Assembly: GCF_030247195.1 (NCBI RefSeq)
Contig: NC_080672.1
Location: 366,102,271 to 366,166,270 of the forward strand
From: Topomyia yanbarensis
Lineage: Eukaryota; Arthropoda; Insecta; Diptera; Culicidae
Length of the DNA: 64,000 nt
Direction: 5' to 3'
Shown here: in pieces, positions 10,609 through 21,984 of the stretch
How positions within the stretch are numbered: the stretch's first letter is position 1
Layout of the letters: every line of letters starts with the position of its first letter
Made by a program: the position numbers and the translations under genes
The notes under the pieces: model-generated
What the model was told of the DNA's origin: nothing
Database searches by the model: none
Seen by the model: the letters and a program-made list of their open reading frames with translations, nothing else

Positions 10609-10684
10609 TTTAGTTGTTTTTTTTTTATTTTTTAGCTTTTAGTTTTCAGCTTTCAGTTTTTAGTTTTCAGTTTTCAGTAATCAG
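10609..10684. repeat. Degenerate heptamer edge
   Basis: Imperfect TTTTTAG, TTTCAG and TTTTCAG units that join the right TSD to the homogeneous array. The same degenerate style is seen left of the I-clade insertion. Confidence 0.7.
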
Positions 10685-11104
10685 TGTTTAGTGTTTGGTG
10701 TTTGGTGTTTGGTGTTTGGTGTTTGGTGTTTGGTGTTTGGTGTTTGGTGTTTGGTGTTTGGTGTTTGGTGTTTGGTGTTTGGTGTTTGGTGTTTGGTGTT
10801 TGGTGTTTGGTGTTTGGTGTTTGGTGTTTGGTGTTTGGTGTTTGGTGTTTGGTGTTTGGTGTTTGGTGTTTGGTGTTTGGTGTTTGGTGTTTGGTGTTTG
10901 GTGTTTGGTGTTTGGTGTTTGGTGTTTGGTGTTTGGTGTTTGGTGTTTGGTGTTTGGTGTTTGGTGTTTGGTGTTTGGTGTTTGGTGTTTGGTGTTTGGT
11001 GTTTGGTGTTTGGTGTTTGGTGTTTGGTGTTTGGTGTTTGGTGTTTGGTGTTTGGTGTTTGGTGTTTGATGTTTGGTGTTTGGTGTTTGGTGTTTGGTGT
11101 TTGG
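10685..11104. repeat. Heptamer satellite block 1, (TGTTTGG)n
   Basis: One TGTTTAG unit (10685-10691) is followed by 59 tandem TGTTTGG units. Apart from a single GG-to-GA change near 11064 the units look identical, and there is no length change. The long WCLVFGV-type open frames across it are repeat artefacts. Confidence 0.97.
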
Positions 11105-11223
11105 TGTTTAGTGTTTAGTGTTTAGTGTTTAGTGTTTAGTGTTTAGTGTTTAGTGTTTAGTGTTTAGTGTTTAGTGTTTAGTGTTTAGTGTTTAGTGTTT
11201 AGTGTTTAGTGTTTAGTGTTTAG
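11105..11223. repeat. Heptamer satellite block 2, (TGTTTAG)17
   Basis: Seventeen in-phase copies, 119 bp. They differ from block 1 by one base (G to A at unit position 6). Confidence 0.97.
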
Positions 11224-12532
11224 TTTTTAGTTTTTAGTTCTTAGTTCTTAGTTTTTAGTTTTTAGTTTTTAGTTTTTAGTTTTTAGTTTTTAGTTTTTAG
11301 TTTTTAGTTTTTAGTTTTTAGTTTTTAGTTTTTAGTTTTTAGTTTTTAGTTTTTAGTTTTTAGTTTTTAGTTTTTAGTTTTTAGTTTTTAGTTTTTAGTT
11401 TTTAGTTTTTAGTTTTTAGTTTTTAGTTTTTAGTTTTTAGTTTTTAGTTTTTAGTTTTTAGTTTTTAGTTTTTAGTTTTTAGTTTTTAGTTTTTAGTTTT
11501 TAGTTTTTAGTTTTTAGTTTTTAGTTTTTAGTTTTTAGTTTTTAGTTTTTAGTTTTTAGTTTTTAGTTTTTAGTTTTTAGTTTTTAGTTTTTAGTTTTTA
11601 GTTTTTAGTTTTTAGTTTTTAGTTTTTAGTTTTTAGTTTTTAGTTTTTAGTTTTTAGTTTTTAGTTTTTAGTTTTTAGTTTTTAGTTTTTAGTTTTTAGT
11701 TTTTAGTTTTTAGTTTTTAGTTTTTAGTTTTTAGTTTTTAGTTTTTAGTTTTTAGTTTTTAGTTTTTAGTTTTTAGTTTTTAGTTTTTAGTTTTTAGTTT
11801 TTAGTTTTTAGTTTTTAGTTTTTAGTTTTTAGTTTTTAGTTTTTAGTTTTTAGTTTTTAGTTTTTAGTTTTTAGTTTTTAGTTTTTAGTTTTTAGTTTTT
11901 AGTTTTTAGTTTTTAGTTTTTAGTTTTTAGTTTTTAGTTTTTAGTTTTTAGTTTTTAGTTTTTAGTTTTTAGTTTTTAGTTTTTAGTTTTTAGTTTTTAG
12001 TTTTTAGTTTTTAGTTTTTAGTTTTTAGTTTTTAGTTTTTAGTTTTTAGTTTTTAGTTTTTAGTTTTTAGTTTTTAGTTTTTAGTTTTTAGTTTTTAGTT
12101 TTTAGTTTTTAGTTTTTAGTTTTTAGTTTTTAGTTTTTAGTTTTTAGTTTTTAGTTTTTAGTTTTTAGTTTTTAGTTTTTAGTTTTTAGTTTTTAGTTTT
12201 TAGTTTTTAGTTTTTAGTTTTTATTTTTTAGTTTTTAGTTTTTAGTTTTTAGTTTTTAGTTTTTAGTTTTTAGTTTTTAGTTTTTAGTTTTTAGTTTTTA
12301 GTTTTTAGTTTTTAGTTTTTAGTTTTTAGTTTTTAGTTTTTAGTTTTTAGTTTTTAGTTTTTAGTTTTTAGTTTTTAGTTTTTAGTTTTTAGTTTTTAGT
12401 TTTTAGTTTTTAGTTTTTAGTTTTTAGTTTTTAGTTTTTAGTTTTTAGTTTTTAGTTTTTAGTTTTTAGTTTTTAGTTTTTAGTTTTTAGTTTTTAGTTT
12501 TTAGTTTTTAGTTTTTAGTTTTTCGTTTTTAG
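11224..12532. repeat. Heptamer satellite block 3, (TTTTTAG)n
   Basis: 1309 bp, exactly 187 units. They differ from block 2 by one base (G to T at unit position 2). There are a few TTCTTAG units near 11240, one G-to-T unit near 12224 and one TTTTTCG at 12519. It decays into irregular T-rich sequence by about 12610. The motif is unlike the TTAGG telomere repeat of most insects, and dipterans lack that repeat, so a telomeric role is not implied. Confidence 0.97.
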
Positions 12533-12609
12533 TCTTTAGTTTTCAGGTTTTTGTTTTTTTTTTATTTTTTGTTCTTTGTTTTTTTTTGTTTTTAGCTTTT
12601 AGTTTTAAG

Positions 12610-15600
12610 TTCGTTGTTAGAAGTTGCAATGGTAAGAATAATATAAGGTCCGTTACATTTTAAGTCGATGACGGACGGCCATTTGATGAAGTGAAAACAC
12701 TTGTCGCGGAATCAATTCATTTTGACATAATCTAAAAATAGATGTTTTAATATGTTTTCCATGGTAAACAATACTGTCATTAAGCCAGTAGTAAAGGAGA
12801 AACAGATCGAAAAATGAGCATGTGAAATCTCTGTAGTGCAAAAATATCCGATCTATTGGTCAGATTTGTACATGAACATTTGCAGAACATATGGATGTGG
12901 TGTTATACACATAAGACGAAACTAGCTTCAAACTAACCTGTGCACAAATCTCTGGACAGGAATTTTTCACCGTAAATTATCGATGTACTAGAGAAATATA
13001 ACTTAAAACTTTTGTTCAGCAAGCAATTTGTAGCTACAGATAGGCAGAATAAGCTTTTGTCACTTCACCACGAAGAATATTTAGCAAAAAGAACGACTGT
13101 AGAACAAACCATGCTTGTTGAAAAAAGCAGCGAAGCAGTAATTATCATTTTAGACTGATTTGATAATTTATCGCTATTTAAATATGATAAAACAATTAAA
13201 ATAAGGAGTACAATTAAAAAGTGACCAGTACTTCAAAATTGAGGATAATTGAATAATCCCATCTCAGGAACACAACTTGTGTCTCCGTCCGAGTTTTTAC
13301 CATACACATTTCATTTGGGCAAATACACTAGTTTTTTAAAACAGTATAGAAAAGGAGATTTATATTTCATGACTGGGCACAACTTTGAGCACCGAAAATT
13401 CTCTATTCTAATTGAATATGAAGAGTGTGTTAAAGACGAATCATATAATATTGAATAATGGATAAGAATTGATACTGAGATGAGATCTGACTGCCAAACA
13501 AGTGTGAATGGCATGATATGTTTATGGAAGGTATACTCGAAAATGTTCCAGCATTGAAGAATTGTATTTAAACAATTGTTTTACCATAGTCCGTTTAATA
13601 CATTATAATTACTCTACAAGATGATTGTATTAAGTATATATACATTGTGTTCATTTCCACTATCCAACACGACGTCAGCCAAGCTTACATACACTACTAA
13701 CCAGTAGTAGGTAGTAACACACGAAATGAACGCAAATGCTTGTAGAAATCGCGCATGCGCATTCCTAAAGCCTCTCACGCACGCACAACCGCATAATATT
13801 CTTGACGTAGACGGCTAAAGTTTATGTTTTAAACATGCAATATGGAAAGAAATGTAGCCAACTCGACAAAGCTGTGCCTTTTGCTGGCCTTGAAAATTGA
13901 AATTCAGCCGCGACGATCATATTTTGATTTTTATTTTAGCGTTCAGCCCCATCACACACCGATTGATTGATGTTTACTCGAAAGCGAAAAAAATGTGATG
14001 ACATACCAAAACAAGCCAACAAAAGCAAAGCCCATATCCACAGACTAGAGTAGGAACTCTTTTCAATTGAAAAAAGCGAAATGAATTTGAATACGAGTCG
14101 GGCTTGAATGCAAGGGGCACTCCTTCGATCGAGAGTGTCGATCGTTGATGATGTGAGCGAGGGGAGTGTGTTAGGGAGTGTACGGTGAGGTTAATTAATT
14201 TTGCACGCTGTCGGGATAAATTGTCTGCGTTGGTTGACGATTTACTCACAGCAGCAGCAGGAATTTGCGATCAAATGATAGTTGATTTAATATGAATTTT
14301 TTTTTTCAAATATATATGCATCTTCACAGCGCTGTTCCTTGATAGATTCTGCACCCATAGTTTGTTATCAGCAGAGTTTCTTCAATAATCGTGACAATCG
14401 CATACAGATTGATGTATCGATGTCTCGGTTTTGCGGTAGGTATATAATTCTTCTTATATCATATATGTGCTGTTAGTACAAAATGTATCACGTAAACTAT
14501 AAATAAAGTTCGAGCTTGGTGTTCTCCAAGCCGGGATAAAACCCCCTATTGAGGCGAAGTGCGAAAATCAATGAAAAATGATGACCATTATCGTCTTCAT
14601 GCATCAAACTGTGTGTCTGCAACTGCACTGTTTTTTTCCACTCACTATACCCCGACCCGGCTGACAAACAACGCTTGATGCTGTTGTAAAATGTTGCCTG
14701 ATTTGACCCAATCCGAGATCTGATGCATTTCGGCGTTCTTCGTCTCCCCTCGTCAGTTAGTCAGTCAGCATAGGAGCGCGAGCATGTGTATTTTAAGCCA
14801 CCCCACCCACTGTAGTATAGTGCGAGCAGAAAACCCCATACGCCACGAGACTGCAATCTGATAGAGGAATGCAGCAGCCCTGAGCAAAGCCGACACCATA
14901 AATATATACATACATATATATAGGTAGGTTGGTATATGGCAGAGGGACGTGACTTATGCTTGTTATGTTCGCGCGAAAGTGAATCGCTGAACAACATGCC
15001 GGTGCATTCGGATGCAGCAAACCAAGGGAATGGAGAGAAGCGAAACTGATGTAGGTGCAATGTGCATGTGTATAGAAAGAGTTGTATGTCGGATAATGAC
15101 CTCCTGATGGTTGGGTCGGTGATGCCACCAGAGCACGTTGCTCCAAAAGGGATATTTCATAACGGAAGATCTGACGTTGAAGGTTTACCATAATTTGAAA
15201 ATATCGTTCATTTTCAAAGCGTACACTGTGAATATTTGCTAGCCAAGTGAAATGCGGAATATCCAGATCAGCAAAACACTGAACAGCTGTAATCTTTCAA
15301 GAGTAAACAAGGTGTGCCGAAATTCGGCTGTCGAAATTTCAACTTTTCAGTATCACACGGAGGCCGCGCAAGCATTGCAAACTAAATTCAGATTGGACAC
15401 GTTGCTGCCGCGTTTAGCAAAACAAATAAATAATCACCATACTAAACCGTTGCCGCCAAATTTGCGAGTTGTTTGGATTTCCGCATTCTCAAAAATTCCT
15501 TCCAGCCAGCGTGGTACAGTTCATAAATTATCTAAACTTGTCATGAATAACGGATTTCCGTATCATTTAAGCTTTATACATGACACGAGGCATTATATGC

Positions 15601-15677
15601 CACGTACCGGATTTCTGTTAACGAGAAAACTGCTGCAATGTATGAAGTAACTCTGTACTTTTTATCATATGCCGACG
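12610..15677. other. Unassigned DNA, probably intronic
   Basis: No supported gene, RNA or named repeat. Around 13660-14260 and 14700-15190 the sequence is of ordinary complexity without simple repeats, so these are the likeliest single-copy stretches in this part of the window. The longest open frame (15252-15650, 132 codons) has no recognisable domain. Confidence 0.4.
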
Positions 15678-15968
15678 CACAGTGGCGGGTCTTCAAACAA
15701 AAGTCGGACAAAACCTCAAATGTTACCAAATTTGGCTGAAAATCACAATTTAAGCTAATTTTGAGGTGCTGAGCTTATTTTTGATGTCAAAAGTCGTAAA
15801 ATATTAAATGCATTTTTCCATACAGTGTTATTGACCCTTTCTTATAACTATAATGATCATAAAATTTTGAATATACATCATTCAATCATGAAAAATTTAG
15901 AAAAAATATAAAATATCAATATTTCAGAAATAAATTTTTCAGGCTTTGGCCAGCCTCCAGCCACTGTG
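15678..15968. mobile_element. Short TIR element (MITE-like)
   Basis: 291 bp bounded by CACAGTGGC at the left and its reverse complement at the right. Directly outside both ends is CGACG (15673-15677 and 15969-15973), a candidate 5-bp TSD. The inside is AT-rich and non-coding, so any movement would need a transposase supplied elsewhere. The superfamily is not clear. Confidence 0.55.
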
Positions 15969-16096
15969 CGACGTCGTGTGATGTATTAACGGAGTTCAAT
16001 GGAGTTATTCTCTTCAAATTTTTGTCAAATGTAAAAATGAGGGTCAAAAAGTAATTATTTGTGAACCGCCAATTTACAATGTCCATTTTTTTCGAG

Positions 16097-16261
16097 AATT
16101 GTCCTACTGGAGCTGTAGAGCTAGGTTCTCGGAAGGGCTCACCGTCAGAATCACATGCTACAATTTGCAGACGAGACAGGCAATGTCGCCCACTAAAACA
16201 CTGCATTAGGCCAATTGTAGCGGGCCGTGATTCTGAATGTGATATTCATTGTACGGTTCAG
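16097..16261 (+). CDS. Cys-rich exon-like segment, copy 1
   Basis: A 165-bp segment (55 codons) with no stop, preceded by a T-rich run ending in AG and followed by GTATGT, the form of an internal phase-0/phase-0 exon. The peptide starts NCPTGAVELGSRKG and carries six Cys with spacing C-x21-C-x5-C-x5-C-x11-C-x3-C, suggesting a small disulphide-rich extracellular module. I do not recognise the family. A second copy at 54810-54974 differs at four bases by my reading (two silent, N-to-S and G-to-S), while the DNA after the donor site differs more. There is no neighbouring exon, start codon or signal peptide that I can identify, so a repeat-borne gene fragment is as likely as a working gene. Confidence 0.4.
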
Positions 16262-16978
16262 GTATGTGCGGGCGGAGGGACTCGCGATCGCGTGTATCAT
16301 CGCGAAGGGCTCGAACATTTGTACGTTAACGTGCTCGATCGCGTGTGCGTTTGTATGTCGCGTGTGCTAACGTGTATGTAATTTCGCGTGTATAACCTTT
16401 CGCATATTCCCGTGTGTTCTAGAATGATCGCACGCAGACCGTGAATTTGATACTTAATTTTTCGTGTATGCTTAAGATTCTAGAAGAAAGTGGGTTCTTC
16501 CATATAAATAGAGTTCTCAGTCATGTCGCCGTAGAACGTGTGGTCTAGAGGATATGAGCTTCATTTTTTTGATTGGTCCAACTGAATGTATGGACCTAAA
16601 TTGCTAGAATGAAGGCTAAAGATTTCCGGACGTGACCGATTCATGAACGCGCGCGTTTGCGGGTTCGCGTTTGAGACCGCGTTTGTAGCTTCGTAAGTAC
16701 TAAAACGTTCACATAATTGCGCGATCGCGGGCATGCGTAGATGATCGTGAAGGGCTTAAGCGTTCGTATGTTGACGTGTTTGTCGCGTGTATGTGACTTC
16801 GCATGTATAAATTCGATTTTGAAACCCTGCGACCATTCATATATTCGCGGACCGTTATTCTGATATTTACTTTTCGGTGTACGGATAACATTCTGACAGG
16901 GAGCGAGTTACCCCATATCACTAGAGTTCCCGGTCATGTCGCCATGGAACGTTTTGTCTAGTGGATATAAGAGTTATT
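16262..16978. repeat. CpG-rich degenerate tandem repeat, copy A
   Basis: Dense in CGCG, CGCGTGTG and GATCGCG in otherwise AT-rich DNA. Landmark phrases recur about 410 bp apart (GTCATGTCGCCRTRGAACGT at about 16523 and 16937; CCGGACGTGACCGATTCATG near 16625). The same phrases are found at 21985-22510 and 54975-56470. The unit looks like a 380-480-bp monomer. There is no coding potential. Confidence 0.75.
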
Positions 16979-16986
16979 TTTTATTA

Positions 16987-17600
16987 CATTTCTTACAAAA
17001 GAAATGTATAGGATTCGCTCAAACTTTGAAAACTTTTTCCAAGGCCCGGAGGGCAGAGTCTCATATACCAATCGACTCAGCTCGATAAATTGAGACGATG
17101 TCTGTGTATGTGTGTATGTATGTATGTACAAAATGTCATGTAATTATCTCAGCAATGGCTGAACCAATCTTAATGAACCAAATTTCAAATGAAAGGCCTA
17201 ACATGACCATTTTTAGTTTTGTTTTTCGATAAGTTGTTTACTTTCCGAGATATGGGTGTTTTTGTCAAAACAAAACGTGTTTTAAGTTAATAACTCTCAA
17301 ACAAAGCGATCAAATCGCGCTGGAAAGAAGTAGAAAACTTATGAAAATACCGTTTTAACAAGCTATAGATTGTCAAAATCCGTTCACGAGCGGCGGAGAT
17401 AATAAACATTTGGTATTGCTATTCCTAGCTCGCCAATTTTCTAAAAATCTAAAAATGAGACCGTTACATGCAGAGTATTGCTTTACTGGTGTTTTAGGGG
17501 CTAAACTAAACCGATTTTGAATGTCGAGGTATGAAAACACATCCACGTGATTCAAGGAATTCGATTCTTAAAACATTTTGTGAATTACCTCAATAATACA
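16987..17600. repeat. Dispersed AT-rich repeat (probable non-autonomous element)
   Basis: Begins with the near-palindrome TACATTTCTTACAAAAGAAATGTA, then GAGTCTCATATACCAATCGACTCAG and a TG/TATG microsatellite at about 17099-17128. From memory this type of sequence is very common in mosquito introns; I could not verify that here. The right boundary is uncertain. Confidence 0.4.
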
Positions 17601-17660
17601 TAAATTATTTCTTAAAAATTAATATGTAAGTTTTCTTGAAAGACTAAATAATGTGTAATT

Positions 17661-18517
17661 CCCAAGTAACCATAAGCATTAAGCCATTGCACAATATTGG
17701 CTATATATTTGAACTAATGTTGCATTGAAACTCCATTACAGCATTAGCAATGCAATGAAGGTCTATATTAGCATCAATAATGCATAACTGCACAGCCGAC
17801 ATATAGCATTATCGCTTGCTCTATATGCGTATATAAAGGATCTTAAAAGCATGTAAGCTTTACAAGTGCATTTAGTGCCATTATAGAGCAAATCAAAAGC
17901 CGATATAATGCTATTGTAATGGGTTTATTAGTTATGCAACTCTTCTTGAAGATTATATTCGGCATATTTCATTTCAATCGAACATGTGCAATATAGTCTA
18001 GGGAGCAAACGCAGCGCATTTACCGTGAAGGACGAGGCAAGCTACCTCAGTTTGAGACTGACTAAAGGTAATTTTCGTAAAACATTCATATTATGTGAGA
18101 ACGAAAACCCATTAAGGATATTCATCACAATGCATTAGAAGAGAGACAATCACGGTTTTAAACAGAACATCTTATTTTAAAATATTTCCATTTCGCTCAT
18201 CATACCGAAAGAAAACATAAGAAATAGTTTCAAAACCATGGCGGACAATGACTGCCAACTAAAACTTTTTAATAGCATTAGTATTGCCAATATAAGGCTT
18301 TCAAAATTGACATTTGTGCGCTGGTGCTATATAATAGCATTAGTACTGCAGAAACGAGCTGTCAATCTCTGCACAGTAATAGCACTATATTTCTCTTTTT
18401 CTGGCATAATATCAGCATTATATCAGTATTTAGGGCTTCACGTCTCTTTAAGACAGCTTTATATGTGGATCTAAAGCAGATATTAGGCTACGTTATAATG
18501 CTTATTGGTTACTTGGG
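17661..18517. mobile_element. 857-bp element with terminal inverted repeats
   Basis: The left end CCCAAGTAACCATAAGCATTA is mirrored at the right end by TAATGCTTATTGGTTACTTGGG (one indel). Internally it is rich in TAGCATTA/TAATGC phrases. Two overlapping open frames (18238-18474 and 18324-18632) show no domain. No transposase is visible, so this is a non-autonomous DNA element. A clear TSD was not found. Confidence 0.65.
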
Positions 18518-18713
18518 TTTGACATCAGTGAAATTTTTTCTAGAGTGCATGTATTTATCCCTTAAATTAGGCATTGCGTTCAAGCGTGAGCTAGATGTTG
18601 GAAGGTATATTAATTCATATATCATCAAGTAATCCACCTAGTAGTGCGATAAAAGATTTCTCATATGATTAAACTTTATACTCGTAGCATCACCAAGAGC
18701 AACTGATTTTTTG

Positions 18714-19138
18714 CTTATTGTAAATAGAATTGTATCCCTAGTTTTAAAACACCGGTGAATTTTCTCATAAACATTTGTTCCCCCTTTTGTGTACCAAACT
18801 ATATTGTTAGTTTTAAGATAACTGTAAATATTTCCTAAAAAACTATTACTATTGAAATCCTTGTTTTAAAATTTTTCATAGAAAAAATCTTTTGCTCCCT
18901 CTCTTGTATATAGAATCTTATTTCTAGTCTTAAGATAGCTGTAAAATTTTTCTTTTTAAAAAAAAAAATATTTCACCATTGTAACCTTCTAGTTTTAAAA
19001 TATCCAAAATGTAAAAAAAAAAATTTCACCATTGTAACCTCCTAGTTTTAAAATATCCAAAATGTAAAAACAAAAGAATTTGGCACCGCCAAGCTAACGC
19101 ATTTGTGCCTATCAAATAAACGAAATGAATAAAAAAAA
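18714..19138 (+). mobile_element. 5'-truncated I-clade element (3' UTR only)
   Basis: Matches the 3' UTR of the complete element from its TTGTAAATAGAATTG segment to the A tail. Both sides carry AACTGATTTTTTG (18701-18713 and 19139-19151), a 13-bp TSD, so it is a separate insertion that was dead on arrival. It contains a tandem duplication of about 60 bp near the end (the segment ending ATATCCAAAATGTAAAA occurs twice, about 18966-19070). Confidence 0.9.
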
Positions 19139-19151
19139 AACTGATTTTTTG

Positions 19152-21000
19152 AATCCCAAAATTCTAGCGAAAATTTGGCTTCTTTCGCAAGACTGAAGTT
19201 ATACAGATCATGGCGCAAAAATTACTAGTTGCGTAATTTATAATAAGGGTGTAAAGAAATAAATGTATCGCATAATATACCTATAAATATAAGATCACGG
19301 CACTAAACATCATTTGCCATTTCTCACACGCCGCCCCTTTTTTTCTCTCTTTCTTCCTTCCTTCGTGTTCGTGGTACCTGTCACGATTTCTCCATCCATT
19401 TCCAAATTGTGTGATAAGATTGTCTGATAATCTGAAATATCTATTATTGTCCAATCGTGTCCGTGTGTTCGATGTAATTGTTGAAGTTTCAGAAGACAAT
19501 GCTATATTTTGTCTGCAGTTACTCTATAAATATGTTTTTTGCATTTTAGTGTAGAAGAGAGCACCTCGTGAGAACAAGTTTAATATTACATCCTACTTGG
19601 TAAATAAAATCATTTGTAGTCCTGACAAAATTTGCAAAATGTTTGCATTATGAAAAACTATAACTGTTTTCAAATGTTCGCACCAACGAGATGAAAGGAT
19701 ACATCAACTCAAACTTAATTCAGGTCTATTCATAGCTTTTATATACACTATAATTAAGGAAATTCGTGGCTATCTAGAAAAATATTTAATTTAACTTTGA
19801 AGATGTTAATTTTGAGAAAAAATATTCCACAAACGTTATTTAAACTTTTCGTATCTGAATTGAATTTTAAATGTATCATATGCTCAAATATTTCATGTGA
19901 AAAGTAAAAACATCTTTTTGTGATGATATTATTAAAAATATATATTCTTTGTATTGGTGTGAACTATTATGAAGAATAACGGATCAAAATCTAAAAAAAT
20001 TCCACGAATAAGCTCCGGGAAAAGAAGTCTCCCAAAGACTCCACTTTCGATGAGGGATCCAAGTAGAATGTTTCTTCTAACTTATCGTTGTCCATTTTTG
20101 CTCTATACTAAGTACAATTCAATTGATGTTTCAATGGCAGTCACAATTAGTAGAGAAGCGTTGAGTGTACTGTGTACGGAAACGTTTGATCTGACTACAT
20201 TTTTGCCATACACACTACTGTGTAACAACAAATGAACCCGAAGGTACCCTTTTCATGACCAATGAAACTAGAAACATATTTATACGCAGAAAATTAATGC
20301 TCGTTATGTCAAGCATGTCTATCCATCAAGAGCAGTATTATGTCAAGTGACACTTTCATTGGCCGCTTGCGTTTCCAACAAATTGAATAGTTATCCTGAA
20401 AATTTGAGCCATTTCTTTTTCGTAGTATTGGTTTGTATAGCACTCATTTATCCAAATTTCCTGAACGAAAATTCCGAACGAAACAATATACAAGCAATGA
20501 AGATGACTGGAAAGAGACTGCATTACAATCAACTGAATGGCTTTTGTGCTATCGACATAGCATAGCTTCACACTATTTACGTCAATGCAAATGAAAACTT
20601 TGAAATATCTACCTTTCACATTCACAAATCGCGTTCACCGTCTGTTGCTCTTTGTTTGTCTTACTTTACTATTCAATATTGAATTCCAAAACAAATCGAA
20701 CGTTCCAGGTTCCTGATAACTAATTAAGGTCCATCAATAAAGTAGAAACACCAGATAATCTTAAACGACGGTGCCAAGAAAAGAACAACGAAAAGGTGAA
20801 AACAAAAATGAATGAAAACTTTAGAAAGTTCATTGCATACTAATTAGTTATTTTCAGATGATGGGATTTTCAAAAACAGTTCATAACTTTCTGATACAAT
20901 AGTTTTCAAATTCGTACAATCCGGTTTATTCATTTACTATATTCAGAAACGAATTTTAATTCCATTCTAAATAGTCATTTTTTTACAGTTTTTTCATTTC
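19152..21000. other. Unassigned AT-rich DNA
   Basis: No supported gene or named repeat. Short open frames (19969-20235, 20347-20565) lack domains, and their size is expected by chance. Confidence 0.4.
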
Positions 21001-21009
21001 ATGGATTTT

Positions 21010-21850
21010 ATTCGCCTTGTTTATTTTATTCATTTTGAATATTTGTCTGATTTTAAGTATATGATCTTTGCATTTTTATTATTTATTTCATTCAGCATTC
21101 TTTTTATTCATTTTGTTCATTTGGCTTCATTTTATCTATTTTATTCGTTTCATTCTTTGAATTCACTCTGACCAGTTTATGTTTTTCGCACATTTTATTC
21201 ATATAATTTATTTAACTTATTTTATTCATTGTTTTCCTTCTATGCATTCTATTCGTTTTTTCCGGTTTTTACATGAAAACATGTTTCTTTATTTTAATAT
21301 TCTGACTAATTTTTCATATTTATTCATTTCATCAAATTAATAAATAATTGACACAATTTTTTTAAATTAATTTATAACTTTCTAATATCGCTTGAATTTT
21401 CATTTTAATCAATTCATATTGTTCTTTTTATTAATTTTATCAATTCTATTCGTTTTGTTTATTTGATTCGTTTGTTCTACTTATTCATTTTATTCAATTC
21501 ATTTTTATTAGTTTTATTCATTTTGTTCATTCTATTCATTTTATCCATTTCATTCATTTGATTCATTGAATTCACTGGATTCATTAAATTCATTTTATCC
21601 ATTTTATTTATTCGATTCGTTTGTTTCAAATGATTCATTTGTTTCATTTTAATCATTTGATTCATTTGGCTCATTTCATTCATTTGATTCATTTTGTGCA
21701 TTTCTTAATCAGTCATTCTATTTATTATTTCATTCAATTTGTTAGTCAATTTAATTTGTTCATTTAATTTTATAACTATTTTCAAATATTGCCTATTTTT
21801 TCATTTAATGAGCTAATCTAATTTGATTTATGTATTTTATTAAAATAATT
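21010..21850. repeat. Degenerate ATTC-rich tract
   Basis: Plus strand built from variants of TTCATTTTATTCATTTG with 9-10-nt periodicity. On the minus strand this gives a 74-codon M-N-K-Q-rich frame at 21477-21701 that is compositional, not a gene. In style it parallels the 245-4020 tract, but with a different unit. Confidence 0.8.
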
Positions 21851-21984
21851 TATATTATTCATTGTACTCATTTAATGAATTTGAAATCGTTTTGTGTATG
21901 AAATGTCTCATCTCACTGCTAGGTGGATTAAGTTGGTTTTTTCTTAATTTTTCAATTTTTTTATTAATTGACATGGACCTAGAC

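Noticed and set aside
10684..11125. 144-codon WCLVFGV repeat proteins
   Set aside because: A heptamer array without stops in several frames always gives such frames; no independent coding evidence.
15252..15650. 132-codon plus-strand ORF
   Set aside because: Begins with ATG and has ordinary composition, but no recognisable domain, no splice context and a length expected by chance in this much AT-rich DNA.
21477..21701. M-N-K-Q-rich minus-strand ORF
   Set aside because: Compositional by-product of the ATTC-rich tract.
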